Notes under the pieces: generated by a model
The model's database searches: none
Told to the model about the DNA's origin: nothing
What the model saw: only the letters and a program-made list of their open reading frames with translations
In this document: positions 25,070 to 33,051 of the stretch, in pieces
How positions within the stretch are numbered: position 1 is the first letter of the stretch
Layout: each line of letters starts with the position of its first letter
Source: Mesoaciditoga sp.
GTDB taxonomy: Bacteria; Thermotogota; Thermotogae; Mesoaciditogales; Mesoaciditogaceae
DNA: 43,954 nucleotides
Assembly: GCA_015489955.1 (NCBI GenBank)
Contig: WFYR01000094.1
Location: 1 to 43,954 of the forward strand
Direction of reading: 5' to 3'
Program-made: the position numbers and the translations under genes

Positions 25070-25116
25070 ATCGATAGCATTTTACAATTTGCTAAAGAAG
25101 AGGAGGAGGAAGCATC

Positions 25117-25428
25117 TTGGAAGGAAGAATAGAGCAACATCCAATACTTCAGTTCAAGAGAAAGAAGAAAATTAAGTTTTATTTTGAAGACAGAGAAATA
25201 GAAGCTTTTGAAGGAGAAACCGTGGCCGCTGCGCTTCACGCGGCAGGAATAAGGGTCTTGAGACACACACCTAATTTGGGTAGGCCGGCAGGTCTCTTCT
25301 GCGCAATAGGAAAATGCTCGTCATGTCTGATGGAAATAGATGGTATTCCAAACGTCAGATCTTGCATGACAAAGGTTAAAGAAGGAATGAGAGTCAGGAG
25401 ACAAAAGGGAAAAGGTGATGTGCTATGA
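25117..25428 (+). CDS. [2Fe-2S] subunit of an FAD-dependent amino/imino-acid dehydrogenase
   Basis: A 103-residue plant-type ferredoxin-like domain with the cluster ligands Cys62, Cys67, Cys70 and Cys83 (FCAIGKCSSCLMEIDGIPNVRSC). It resembles the small subunit of hydrogen cyanide synthase, opine oxidase, sarcosine oxidase and proline dehydrogenase complexes. The start is TTG with a GAGGAGGAGG site. The stop overlaps the next gene by 4 bp. It likely passes electrons between the flavin subunits. Confidence 0.85.
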   Translation: MEGRIEQHPILQFKRKKKIKFYFEDREIEAFEGETVAAALHAAGIRVLRHTPNLGRPAGLFCAIGKCSSCLMEIDGIPNVRSCMTKVKEGMRVRRQKGKGDVL

Positions 25429-27227
25429 ATCTCTATCAAGCTGTGATAATTGGCGGTGGGCCGGCTGGTATGATGGGAGCAATAACATTAGGTAACCATG
25501 GCGTGAAAACGATCATTCTGGATGAGAATGAGAGTATCGGAGGGCAACTTGTAAAGCAAACTCACAAGTTTTTCGGTGATCACGCTCACTACGCTTCTAC
25601 AAGAGGGTTTGAAATAGCCCAAAAACTTGATGAAGAAATCTCAAAGAATAAAAACATCGAAGTTGAAAACAACGCAACGGTTATAGGGATTTATCCCAAC
25701 AACACCGTTGTTTACACAAAGGATGGACAAGAACACAAAATTCAAGCTAAAAAGATTCTTATAGCAACGGGTGCCATGGAAAAACAGCTTCCGTTTATCA
25801 ACTCAGATCTTCCCGGCGTTTACGGTGCAGGCGCCGTGCAAACGCTCATGAACGAATACGGTATTATGCCTGGCAAGCGCTTTCTTATAATTGGTTCTGG
25901 AAACATCGGCTTGATATTGGCTTATCAACTCATTCAGGCTGGCGTGGAAGTGAGAGCCATAGTCGAGGCTCTTGGAAAAGTTGGCGGATACGATGTCCAC
26001 GCCAACAAGGTGAAAAGATTGGGCGTTCCAATTTTACTCAATCATACGATAGTGAAAGCCATTGGCGATGAAAGCGTACAAGGGGCGATTATAGCCAAAA
26101 TAGATGATAAATTCCAAACGATACCCGGAACGGAAAGAGAAATGGTTGTGGATACGATAGCCATCTCCGTTGGACTTACTCCACTTACCGAATTGGCAGA
26201 ACAAGCCGGCTGCAAGGTCGAATTTATACCAGAACTTGGCGGGTATGTTCCCATACGCGATGAAAGGATGAGAACGACAAATCCAGATGTCTTTATAGCG
26301 GGAGACCTTTCTTCAATAGAAGAGGCTACAACCGCAATGATAGAAGGGAAAATAGCGGCTTTAGAAATGGCTCGGGATATAAATGGCAGCGATACAAAAG
26401 AGGAGATAGAAGAAGAATTAAGAACCCTTGCACTTTTTAGAAGTGGCCCAAAATCTGTTAAGATCAGATCGGGGCTGGAAAAAATGGGGATAAAAATCTC
26501 CATTCCCACCAAACCCATCATCAACGAAAAAAAAGAAGATGTCATAGGAAAATTAAGAGCCGTCCTGGAATGTGATGAAGAAATACCGTGTAACTCATGT
26601 GAAGCGTCATGTCCATTTGGGGCCATTCACATAGGTGAAAACCTTAACAGCACGCCCGTTTTAGATGCCGAAAAGTGTACAGGATGTGGTACGTGTGTTA
26701 ACGCGTGTCCTGGATTGGCAATATTCATGATGAAAGAAAACGAAGAAGAATCAACGGTAACGTTGGGGATCCCTTACGAACTCTTACCACTTCCCGAGAA
26801 AGGTCAAAAGATGTGGGGGCTCAGCAAAGAAGGAAATTACGTTTGCGATGTTACAGTCGAAAGGGTGGTTAAGTATCCCAACAAGACTAATATCGTCTAC
26901 GCAAAATTTCCAATAGAATTCAAAGATACCGTAAGACATTTTGCCTTCCCTAAAAAAGAAAGCCCCATCGTCTGTAGATGCGAAGAGGTCTCTTTGGAAC
27001 AAATTGAAAAAGTCATAGACAGTGGCGTTACCGATTTTGAAGAGATAAAAAGGTTGACAAGAGTTACAATGGGTCCTTGCGGAGGAAAAAATTGCAAATT
27101 GGTCGTTTTGGGAATTCTATCCAGAAAAACCGGTGTTCCCATTTCGAAGCTTTCACATGGAACATCAAGGCCGCCGGTAAAACCGGTTGAATTTTCCGTT
27201 TTCAAAAAAGGTGGCGATGATAAATGA
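25425..27227 (+). CDS. FAD/NAD(P) and iron-sulfur subunit of an amino/imino-acid dehydrogenase
   Basis: 600 residues. Domains in order: a pyridine nucleotide-disulfide oxidoreductase fold with FAD site GGGPAG (10-15), the second Rossmann GSGNIG (157-162) and FIAGD (about 290-294); two [4Fe-4S] ferredoxin motifs (Cys383/389/392/396 and Cys418/421/424/428); and a C-terminal BFD-like [2Fe-2S] domain (Cys517, 519, 552, 557). This is the alpha subunit of HcnB/SoxA/proline-dehydrogenase-like complexes carrying extra clusters, suited to delivering electrons to ferredoxin or NAD. The last ATGA overlaps the next gene. Confidence 0.88.
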   Translation: MNLYQAVIIGGGPAGMMGAITLGNHGVKTIILDENESIGGQLVKQTHKFFGDHAHYASTRGFEIAQKLDEEISKNKNIEVENNATVIGIYPNNTVVYTKDGQEHKIQAKKILIATGAMEKQLPFINSDLPGVYGAGAVQTLMNEYGIMPGKRFLIIGSGNIGLILAYQLIQAGVEVRAIVEALGKVGGYDVHANKVKRLGVPILLNHTIVKAIGDESVQGAIIAKIDDKFQTIPGTEREMVVDTIAISVGLTPLTELAEQAGCKVEFIPELGGYVPIRDERMRTTNPDVFIAGDLSSIEEATTAMIEGKIAALEMARDINGSDTKEEIEEELRTLALFRSGPKSVKIRSGLEKMGIKISIPTKPIINEKKEDVIGKLRAVLECDEEIPCNSCEASCPFGAIHIGENLNSTPVLDAEKCTGCGTCVNACPGLAIFMMKENEEESTVTLGIPYELLPLPEKGQKMWGLSKEGNYVCDVTVERVVKYPNKTNIVYAKFPIEFKDTVRHFAFPKKESPIVCRCEEVSLEQIEKVIDSGVTDFEEIKRLTRVTMGPCGGKNCKLVVLGILSRKTGVPISKLSHGTSRPPVKPVEFSVFKKGGDDK

Positions 27228-28369
27228 AGTCAAACGCATCAGTCGTGATAATAGGCGGTGGAATAATTGGAACTTCAATAGCTTTTAACCTTGCAAAACT
27301 TGGCGTAAAAGATGTGGTTGTCTTCGAAAAATCGTACATCTCTTCCGGTTCCACTGGAAGATGTGGAGGAGGAATAAGACAACAATGGACTTCTCCAATG
27401 AACGTCCGCCTTGCAATGAGAAGTGTGGAACTCTTCAAAAGATTCAAAGAAGATGTTGGCATGGATATAGAGTATTACCAGGGAGGATATCTCTTGCTCG
27501 CTTACGATGAAAAGGAGATGGCCGATTTCGAAAACAACGTAAAAATTCAGAAAAATGAAGGCTTGGATGTTGAATTAGTCACACCAAAAGAAATTCACGA
27601 AAAATTTCCCTTCATGGATTTGGAGGGAGTCGTTGGTGGTACGTGGTGTCCCAGCGATGGTCACGCAAATCCACAAATTGCGAATATAGCGTATGCGTTG
27701 AAAATAAAGGAAATGGGAGTGGATTTGAACACTCACACCGAAGTGAAAGGCATAGATGTTCAAAATGGTAAGATAGTGGGAGTAGAAACAGACAAGGGAT
27801 ACGTTAAAACAAACGTAGTTGTGAACGCCGCAGGCGGATTTTCACATGAAGTTGGCAAAATGGCTGGCGTCGATATTCCAACCTATAGCGAAAGGCACCA
27901 GATACTTGTGACAGAAGCGATAAACCATGTGTTAGATCCAATGGTGATAAGCTTCAAGAAAAATTACTACGTTAGGCAAACGATGCACGGATCGTTTATA
28001 ATGGGACAGAGTGATAAAGAACCCGCAAGGGGAAACGATCTTGGCCATACAGTGGAATTTTTGGAAGAGATGGCTCCAAAGATGGTTCACGACTTTCCAT
28101 TTATGAATCATCTTCACATAGTGCGGCAATGGTCGGGTGCTTACAACGTTTCGCCTGATGCGCAGCCAATAATAGATGAAGCAGATAACATTTCAAGGTT
28201 CATATTCGCTGTTGGCTTTAGTGGCCACGGTTTTATGCTTGCTCCGGCAGTTGGAGAAGCGGTAGCGGAAATGGTGGTGTACGGAAAATCAAAAACGATG
28301 GACATCAGTAACCTTAAAATGGAAAGATTCAAAGGTAAAAAAATAAGCAAAGAAAGAAACGTCGTCTAA
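27224..28369 (+). CDS. FAD-dependent oxidoreductase, DAO family (catalytic subunit)
   Basis: 381 residues with N-terminal FAD motif VVIIGGGIIGTSIAFNLA (GGGIIG 11-16), the RCGGGIRQQW stretch typical of SoxB/HcnC/PDH-beta proteins, VVNAAGGFSHEV and the C-terminal FAVGFSGHGFMLAPAVGEAVAEM. This family oxidises sarcosine, glycine, proline, hydroxyproline or D-amino acids to imines. It is the third gene of a 4-bp-overlapping trio, so a heterotrimer or higher oligomer is expected. The exact substrate cannot be read from sequence. Confidence 0.88.
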   Translation: MKSNASVVIIGGGIIGTSIAFNLAKLGVKDVVVFEKSYISSGSTGRCGGGIRQQWTSPMNVRLAMRSVELFKRFKEDVGMDIEYYQGGYLLLAYDEKEMADFENNVKIQKNEGLDVELVTPKEIHEKFPFMDLEGVVGGTWCPSDGHANPQIANIAYALKIKEMGVDLNTHTEVKGIDVQNGKIVGVETDKGYVKTNVVVNAAGGFSHEVGKMAGVDIPTYSERHQILVTEAINHVLDPMVISFKKNYYVRQTMHGSFIMGQSDKEPARGNDLGHTVEFLEEMAPKMVHDFPFMNHLHIVRQWSGAYNVSPDAQPIIDEADNISRFIFAVGFSGHGFMLAPAVGEAVAEMVVYGKSKTMDISNLKMERFKGKKISKERNVV

Positions 28370-28393
28370 TTTCAAAAAGTGAGGTGGAGTGCT

Positions 28394-30277
28394 GTGAAGG
28401 GAATTACACGAAAGATGCTATGGGTGGATCTTTCAAAAGGTAAAAGCGAAATTAGGGAAATACCACCAGAAATTTACGAAAAGTATCTTGGAGGACTTGG
28501 AATAGCCACGCGTTTGTTATTTGATGTGGCACCAACCGGTGTTGATCCATTTTCTCCAGATAATCCTCTAATAATAGCGCCTGGATTGTTGGTTGGAAGC
28601 GGTCTACCAACGGCGTCTAAAACAACTGTAACTTTTAAGTCCCCTGAAACGAACGCTTTTGGCAGAAGTGTAAGTGGAGCATATCTGGGAGTTGCCATGA
28701 AAAAGGCTGGATACGATGCCATGGTTATTGTTGGAAAAAGTGAAAAACCCGTGTATTTGATGATAGAAGATGACAAAGTTGAAATAAAAGATGCCTCACA
28801 TCTTTGGGGAAAAAATGTGATCGAGGCCCAAAAGATCATAAGAGAAGAGCTTGGAAAGGATTTCAGAACGGGAGTTATAGGTCCAGCTGGTGAAAAACTT
28901 TTAAAGATCTCAGATATTGATTTTGAAGAGAGACAATCCGCCAGAGGCGGTGGCGGTGCCGTAATGGGAAGTAAAATGCTGAAAGCCATCGCCGTGAAGG
29001 GAACGAAGAATGTGGAATATGCAGACAAAAGTGCTTTAACAGAAGAAATTAAAAAGTGGAACAATCTAATAAATTCCTCTGAAGCAAAAAGATTGGATAT
29101 GTCGTACGGTTCTGGAGAATTTTACACATGGATGAACAAAGAAAGGGGAGTTTTCCCAACTAAAAATTGGAACGAAAGCTATTTCGAAGAAGCGTACAAT
29201 TCAAAAGATGGTGTATCACACTTAGATCCTTACTATTGGGCTCCAAAGTACACGAAAGGCTACCATCCATGTCCAAATTGTACCAAACCGTGTGGAAGAT
29301 ATGTGAAGATCGAAGAAGGCAAGTATGCTGGCACTGAAGTTGACGGTGTTGAATATGAGCTTCTCTACTCACTTGGTGGAGATTTAGGAATAGATAACAT
29401 CGAAGTAAGCATGAAACTAAATGAAATTTGTGACAAAGCTGGTGTAGACGGAATTTCTGCCGGAGTAACTTTGGCGTGGGCAATGGAGGCCTACGAAAAA
29501 GGTCTGTTAACTAAAGAAGACACAGATGGGATTGATTTGAGATTCGGCAACGAGGATGCGGCCATCGAAGCCATGGAGAAGATCGTGAATCGCGAAGGAA
29601 AACTTGGCGAATTGCTCGCGGATGGTGAAAAAATAGCGGCCAAAAAATTGGGAAAAGGTTCCGATAAATTCACCACAGAAGTTAAAGGTCTGGAAATGCC
29701 AGCTTACGACGTAAGAGGCTTAAAAGGAATGGCCCTTGCAGAAGCCGTATCTGTGAGGGGAGCGTGCCATCTTACGGGAGGTATATACGGTCCTGAGCTT
29801 ACAGGTTCCTTCTGGAAAATGAGTGATATAGATAGATTTTCAACTGAGTGGAAAGGCTACGAAGTAAAAACGGGTGAAGACTTCATGACCGTTTACGACA
29901 CTCTTGGCATGTGCAAATTCTCAAGGGGTATTTTTCTTATTGAAGGCCTACTTGATGGGGTAAAAGCTGTAACAGGCGAAGACTTTGATGTTGCAACAAT
30001 GATGATAATAGGAGAAAGAATATACAATCTTCAACGCCTTTACAACGTTAGAGAAGGTTTGACAAGAAAAGATGATTACTTGCCATATCGTGTAACTCAC
30101 GATCCAATTTCTAATGGTGTGTCTAAAGGACATTACGTAAAAGAGGAAGAACTTCAGAATATGTTAGATCAATACTACATGGTCAGAGGATGGTCAAAGG
30201 ACGGCATTCCAACGAAGATGCATCTCTTTGAACTTGGATTAGAAAAAGAAGCGGAAGAATTAGGCGCAAATATATAA
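28394..30277 (+). CDS. Aldehyde:ferredoxin oxidoreductase (tungsten-pterin)
   Basis: 627 residues. The N-terminal RKMLWVDLSKGKSEIREIPPEIYEKYLGGLG is the AOR opening. Cluster ligands are Cys293, Cys296 and Cys300 (HPCPNCTKPCG) with the fourth at Cys507 (LGMCKF). The pterin-binding GPAGE and DYLPYRVTHDP segments are present. It oxidises aldehydes to acids, reducing ferredoxin; cytosolic and oxygen-sensitive. The GTG at 28394 follows GAGGTG at a good distance; an earlier in-frame GTG at 28379 overlaps that site. It starts 24 bases after the dehydrogenase trio and is surely part of that operon, so an aldehyde made by the trio is a likely substrate. Confidence 0.94.
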   Translation: MKGITRKMLWVDLSKGKSEIREIPPEIYEKYLGGLGIATRLLFDVAPTGVDPFSPDNPLIIAPGLLVGSGLPTASKTTVTFKSPETNAFGRSVSGAYLGVAMKKAGYDAMVIVGKSEKPVYLMIEDDKVEIKDASHLWGKNVIEAQKIIREELGKDFRTGVIGPAGEKLLKISDIDFEERQSARGGGGAVMGSKMLKAIAVKGTKNVEYADKSALTEEIKKWNNLINSSEAKRLDMSYGSGEFYTWMNKERGVFPTKNWNESYFEEAYNSKDGVSHLDPYYWAPKYTKGYHPCPNCTKPCGRYVKIEEGKYAGTEVDGVEYELLYSLGGDLGIDNIEVSMKLNEICDKAGVDGISAGVTLAWAMEAYEKGLLTKEDTDGIDLRFGNEDAAIEAMEKIVNREGKLGELLADGEKIAAKKLGKGSDKFTTEVKGLEMPAYDVRGLKGMALAEAVSVRGACHLTGGIYGPELTGSFWKMSDIDRFSTEWKGYEVKTGEDFMTVYDTLGMCKFSRGIFLIEGLLDGVKAVTGEDFDVATMMIIGERIYNLQRLYNVREGLTRKDDYLPYRVTHDPISNGVSKGHYVKEEELQNMLDQYYMVRGWSKDGIPTKMHLFELGLEKEAEELGANI

Positions 30278-30299
30278 GCGAAAACATCTAATTTAAAAA

Positions 30300-30403
30300 G
30301 CGCTCCCGTTTTTTAAAGAAAGGATGATGAAAATATGACATTTGTAAATAAAAAAAGAGGAAGATCAACCTGAAGTCCGGATTCGTATGCTTAGCGGGAG
30401 CGC
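30300..30403 (+). promoter_or_regulatory. Long-range inverted repeat enclosing the era start
   Basis: GCGCTCCCGTT (30300-30310) can pair with AGCGGGAGCGC (30393-30403) over 11 bp including one G-U pair. The 82-nt loop contains the leader frame, the AGAGG site and the CTG start of era. The 3' arm lies in codons for the P-loop region of Era. GC-rich arms stand out in this AT-rich region. A regulatory role is inferred. Confidence 0.45.
30335..30373 (+). CDS. Possible 12-codon leader peptide upstream of era
   Basis: ATG at 30335 opens a frame for MTFVNKKRGRST ending in TGA at 30371-30373. That stop overlaps the proposed era start CTG (30370-30372) as CTGA, mimicking the ATGA coupling seen elsewhere in this genome. 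It contains an A7 run. It has only a weak ribosome-binding site (AGGATGATG) and could be meaningless. Confidence 0.3.
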   Translation: MTFVNKKRGRST

Positions 30404-31251
30404 CTAACGTTGGAAAATCTTCCATTGTCAACGCTTACATTGGAAAAAAGGTTTCCATAGTTTCAGATAAACCGCAAACTACAAGAAACAGGATAAATGC
30501 CATACTAAACTTAAAAGAGGCGCAAATCGTCTTTGTTGATACGCCGGGTATTCATAAACCGGTTCACAAACTTGGAAGTTATCTTGTAAAAATAGCCGTA
30601 AAAGCCCTCGAAGGTAATGATTTGTTGCTATTTGTCGTGTCCGCTGAAAGATTTGGTGAGTTTGACAGGATAGTTGCAGAAAGGGTTCAAGCCTCTGGAA
30701 TACCTTTTATTGGCGTTGTAAATAAAATGGATAAAGCTTCCACAAAAAATGTGGAAATGGCACATGAGATGTTTAAAAGCATGTCAAAGTGCGTTTCAAT
30801 AAAGCACGTTTGCGCAATTAAAGGCGAGGGATTAAACGAACTTCTTGACGATGTGATAAACAACCTTCCAGAATCTCCAGCCTTTTATCCTCCAAATATG
30901 ATAACCGATAAGCCGCTGAGCTTTATGGTTTCCGAAATAGTAAGGGAGAAGATATTTTCTCTTACGCACCAGGAAATCCCATACTCAACGGCTGTAAGTG
31001 TTGATTACATTGAAGAATTTCCAAATTTGATTAAAATATGGGCCACGATATGGATAGAAAGAAAATCACAAAAGCCTATCCTTCTCGGCAAAGGCGGAAA
31101 GATGATAAAACAAATAGGCGTTAAAGCACGTCAGGACATTGAAAATCTTCTTGATAAACACGTTTTTCTTTCCCTTCACGTAAAAGTGAAAGAAAAATGG
31201 ACGGAAAACGAGAAGAATTTGAACGAGATTTTCAAAGATGAATTATCGTAA
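30370..31251 (+). CDS. era: GTPase Era, apparently with a CTG start codon
   Basis: 293 residues; the essential GTPase that binds 16S rRNA during 30S assembly. G1 GAPNVGKSS, switch DKPQTTRNRI, G3 DTPGIH and G4 NKMD are followed by a C-terminal KH domain with the GKGGKMIKQIG loop. No in-frame ATG, GTG or TTG exists between a stop at 30349 and residue 85. The frame becomes Era-like exactly at CTG 30370 (LKSGFVCLAG), the position where Thermotoga Era, as I recall it, has Met. GAGG lies 9 bases before. Alternatives are a frameshift from the leader at the A7 run or a sequence error. It is followed by pepF and pfp. Confidence 0.85.
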   Translation: MKSGFVCLAGAPNVGKSSIVNAYIGKKVSIVSDKPQTTRNRINAILNLKEAQIVFVDTPGIHKPVHKLGSYLVKIAVKALEGNDLLLFVVSAERFGEFDRIVAERVQASGIPFIGVVNKMDKASTKNVEMAHEMFKSMSKCVSIKHVCAIKGEGLNELLDDVINNLPESPAFYPPNMITDKPLSFMVSEIVREKIFSLTHQEIPYSTAVSVDYIEEFPNLIKIWATIWIERKSQKPILLGKGGKMIKQIGVKARQDIENLLDKHVFLSLHVKVKEKWTENEKNLNEIFKDELS

Positions 31252-31284
31252 AAACGTTGCGAATACTGAAAAAGAGGTGAAAAA

Positions 31285-33051
31285 ATGGAGACAGGCGCTG
31301 AAAAGGTTATATGGGATCTCAGCGATCTCTATTCAAGCGAGGAAGCGTTGAAAAGAGACGCAAACGATGTTTTAAAACAAAGCAAAACTTTTAATGAAGA
31401 GTATCATGATGTGAAAAATCTTTTTAAAGACGCACAGAAAACACTTGAAGCGGTAAAGAAACTAGAAAGCATTTATTCTAAAATGGCTCGAATTTCTCAG
31501 TACGTTAGCCTTAGATTTTCCGCAGATACGTCTTCTGAGAAGAACAAAAAACTGTACGCATGGGCTGAAAATGTTGAAAATGAAGTTGAATCCAATTTGC
31601 TTTTCATTCAAATAGCTTTTTCCAAGATGAGTGATGAAGAATTCAAGACAGTTTCTGAAACTCTAAAGGATTATCGCCATTTTTTGGAATCTGCAAGAAA
31701 GTTCAGAAATCACACGCTTGGTGAAAAAGAAGAGCAAATCATAGTCTACAAAAACTCCACAGGCTCGAACGCTTTCGTCAAATTCTACACGCAACTGACA
31801 TCCAAGTACAAATTCAGAATGGAGATAGATGGAAAAACACTTACACTCAACTCTTCCCAATTGAGATCCTTGCGCACACACCCCGATGCCAAAGTGAGAG
31901 AAGAAGCGACTTCCAAACTCTTTAAAAGATATAAAAAGGACGCTTTAAGCATTGAAACGGCCTACAACGCGGTTGCAAAGGATTACGATTTTGAGGCAAA
32001 ATTGAGAAATTATCCAACACCCAATAGCATGAGGAACCTTCAAAACGAAGTGAATGATTCCGTGGTTAACGCATTGGTAGAAGTAACGACAAAAAACAAT
32101 TCTCTTGTTAACAGGTATTACAAGATAAAGGCAAAACTTTTGAACGTTGAAAAGATAAAGTTGAGTGACGTTTACGCTCCAATTGGAAAAACAACTAAAA
32201 AGTTCACGTGGGAAGAAGCGTCAAACATTGTCAGGCAAACATTTCACTCTTTTCATCCAACTTTTGGAAAGATCGTTGACGAGTTCTTTGATAGACACTG
32301 GATACACGCTGCGCTTAAACCTTCAAAAAGTGGTGGGGCTTTTTGCTCTTACGCCGATCCGGGTCACCATCCTTACGTCCTTGTAAACTTCACAGGTGAG
32401 ATCAGGGATGTTATGACGTTAGGTCATGAGCTTGGTCATGGTGTACATGGATATCTTTCCAGAAAGCAGAACATTCTTCAATACAGCACCCCTCTTACAA
32501 TGGCGGAAACGGCATCCACATTTGCCGAAACGCTCCTTATGGATCATTTCCTGGAAACGCTTCCAAAAGAAGAGATTGTGCCATTCGTTTCTTCAAAAAT
32601 CGAAGACCTTTTCGCTACAATGAACAGGCAAAACATGTTCACAAGATTTGAACGTAGGGCTCATGAAAAGATATCCAAAGAAGGCGCTTCATTTGAAGAA
32701 TTGTCCGACATATATGAAGAAGAACTCCATCTTATGTTTGGTGACGCCGTCATTTATAATCCGGAATTCAGATGGGAGTGGTCAAGCGTACCTCATTTCT
32801 TCCACACGCCATTTTACTGTTACGCCTACGATTTTGCCCAATTGATGGTGTTGTCACTTTATCAAAAGTACAAGGAGGGAATGCCGAATTTCAAAGAGAA
32901 GTACATAAAGTTGTTGGAATCGGGAGGTTCCGATTCACCTCAAAATCTTTTAAAGCCATTTGGAATAAATTTAAGCGATCCTGACTTTTGGCAAGGAGGG
33001 TTCGATTTTATAGAAAGAGATCTCTTAACAAAATTGGAGGAAAACGCATGA
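31285..33051 (+). CDS. pepF: Oligoendopeptidase F (M3 family zinc metallopeptidase)
   Basis: 588 residues, a typical PepF length. The zinc motif HELGH is at 381-385 (TLGHELGHGVHGYL), with the downstream glutamate region TMAETASTFAETLLMDH. The N-terminal helical region (VIWDLSDLYSS) and the C-terminal FYCYAYDFAQLMVLSLY are family signatures. It cleaves short peptides in the cytosol, feeding the amino-acid fermentation routes encoded on either side. GAGGTG precedes the ATG. The stop overlaps the phosphofructokinase start as ATGA. Confidence 0.95.
   Translation: METGAEKVIWDLSDLYSSEEALKRDANDVLKQSKTFNEEYHDVKNLFKDAQKTLEAVKKLESIYSKMARISQYVSLRFSADTSSEKNKKLYAWAENVENEVESNLLFIQIAFSKMSDEEFKTVSETLKDYRHFLESARKFRNHTLGEKEEQIIVYKNSTGSNAFVKFYTQLTSKYKFRMEIDGKTLTLNSSQLRSLRTHPDAKVREEATSKLFKRYKKDALSIETAYNAVAKDYDFEAKLRNYPTPNSMRNLQNEVNDSVVNALVEVTTKNNSLVNRYYKIKAKLLNVEKIKLSDVYAPIGKTTKKFTWEEASNIVRQTFHSFHPTFGKIVDEFFDRHWIHAALKPSKSGGAFCSYADPGHHPYVLVNFTGEIRDVMTLGHELGHGVHGYLSRKQNILQYSTPLTMAETASTFAETLLMDHFLETLPKEEIVPFVSSKIEDLFATMNRQNMFTRFERRAHEKISKEGASFEELSDIYEEELHLMFGDAVIYNPEFRWEWSSVPHFFHTPFYCYAYDFAQLMVLSLYQKYKEGMPNFKEKYIKLLESGGSDSPQNLLKPFGINLSDPDFWQGGFDFIERDLLTKLEENA

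Noticed and set aside
24783-25116. Small gene or tRNA in the largest intergenic gap
   Set aside because: No coding frame with a ribosome-binding site and no cloverleaf was found. The content is explained by repeat copy E and control regions.
29940-30277. Selenocysteine or programmed stop in AOR
   Set aside because: The AOR frame is uninterrupted and the four cluster cysteines are in place, so no recoding is needed.
30622-31251. A shortened Era starting at TTG 30622
   Set aside because: It would lack the P-loop and switch regions, and the upstream frame encodes them intact, so the gene must begin upstream.
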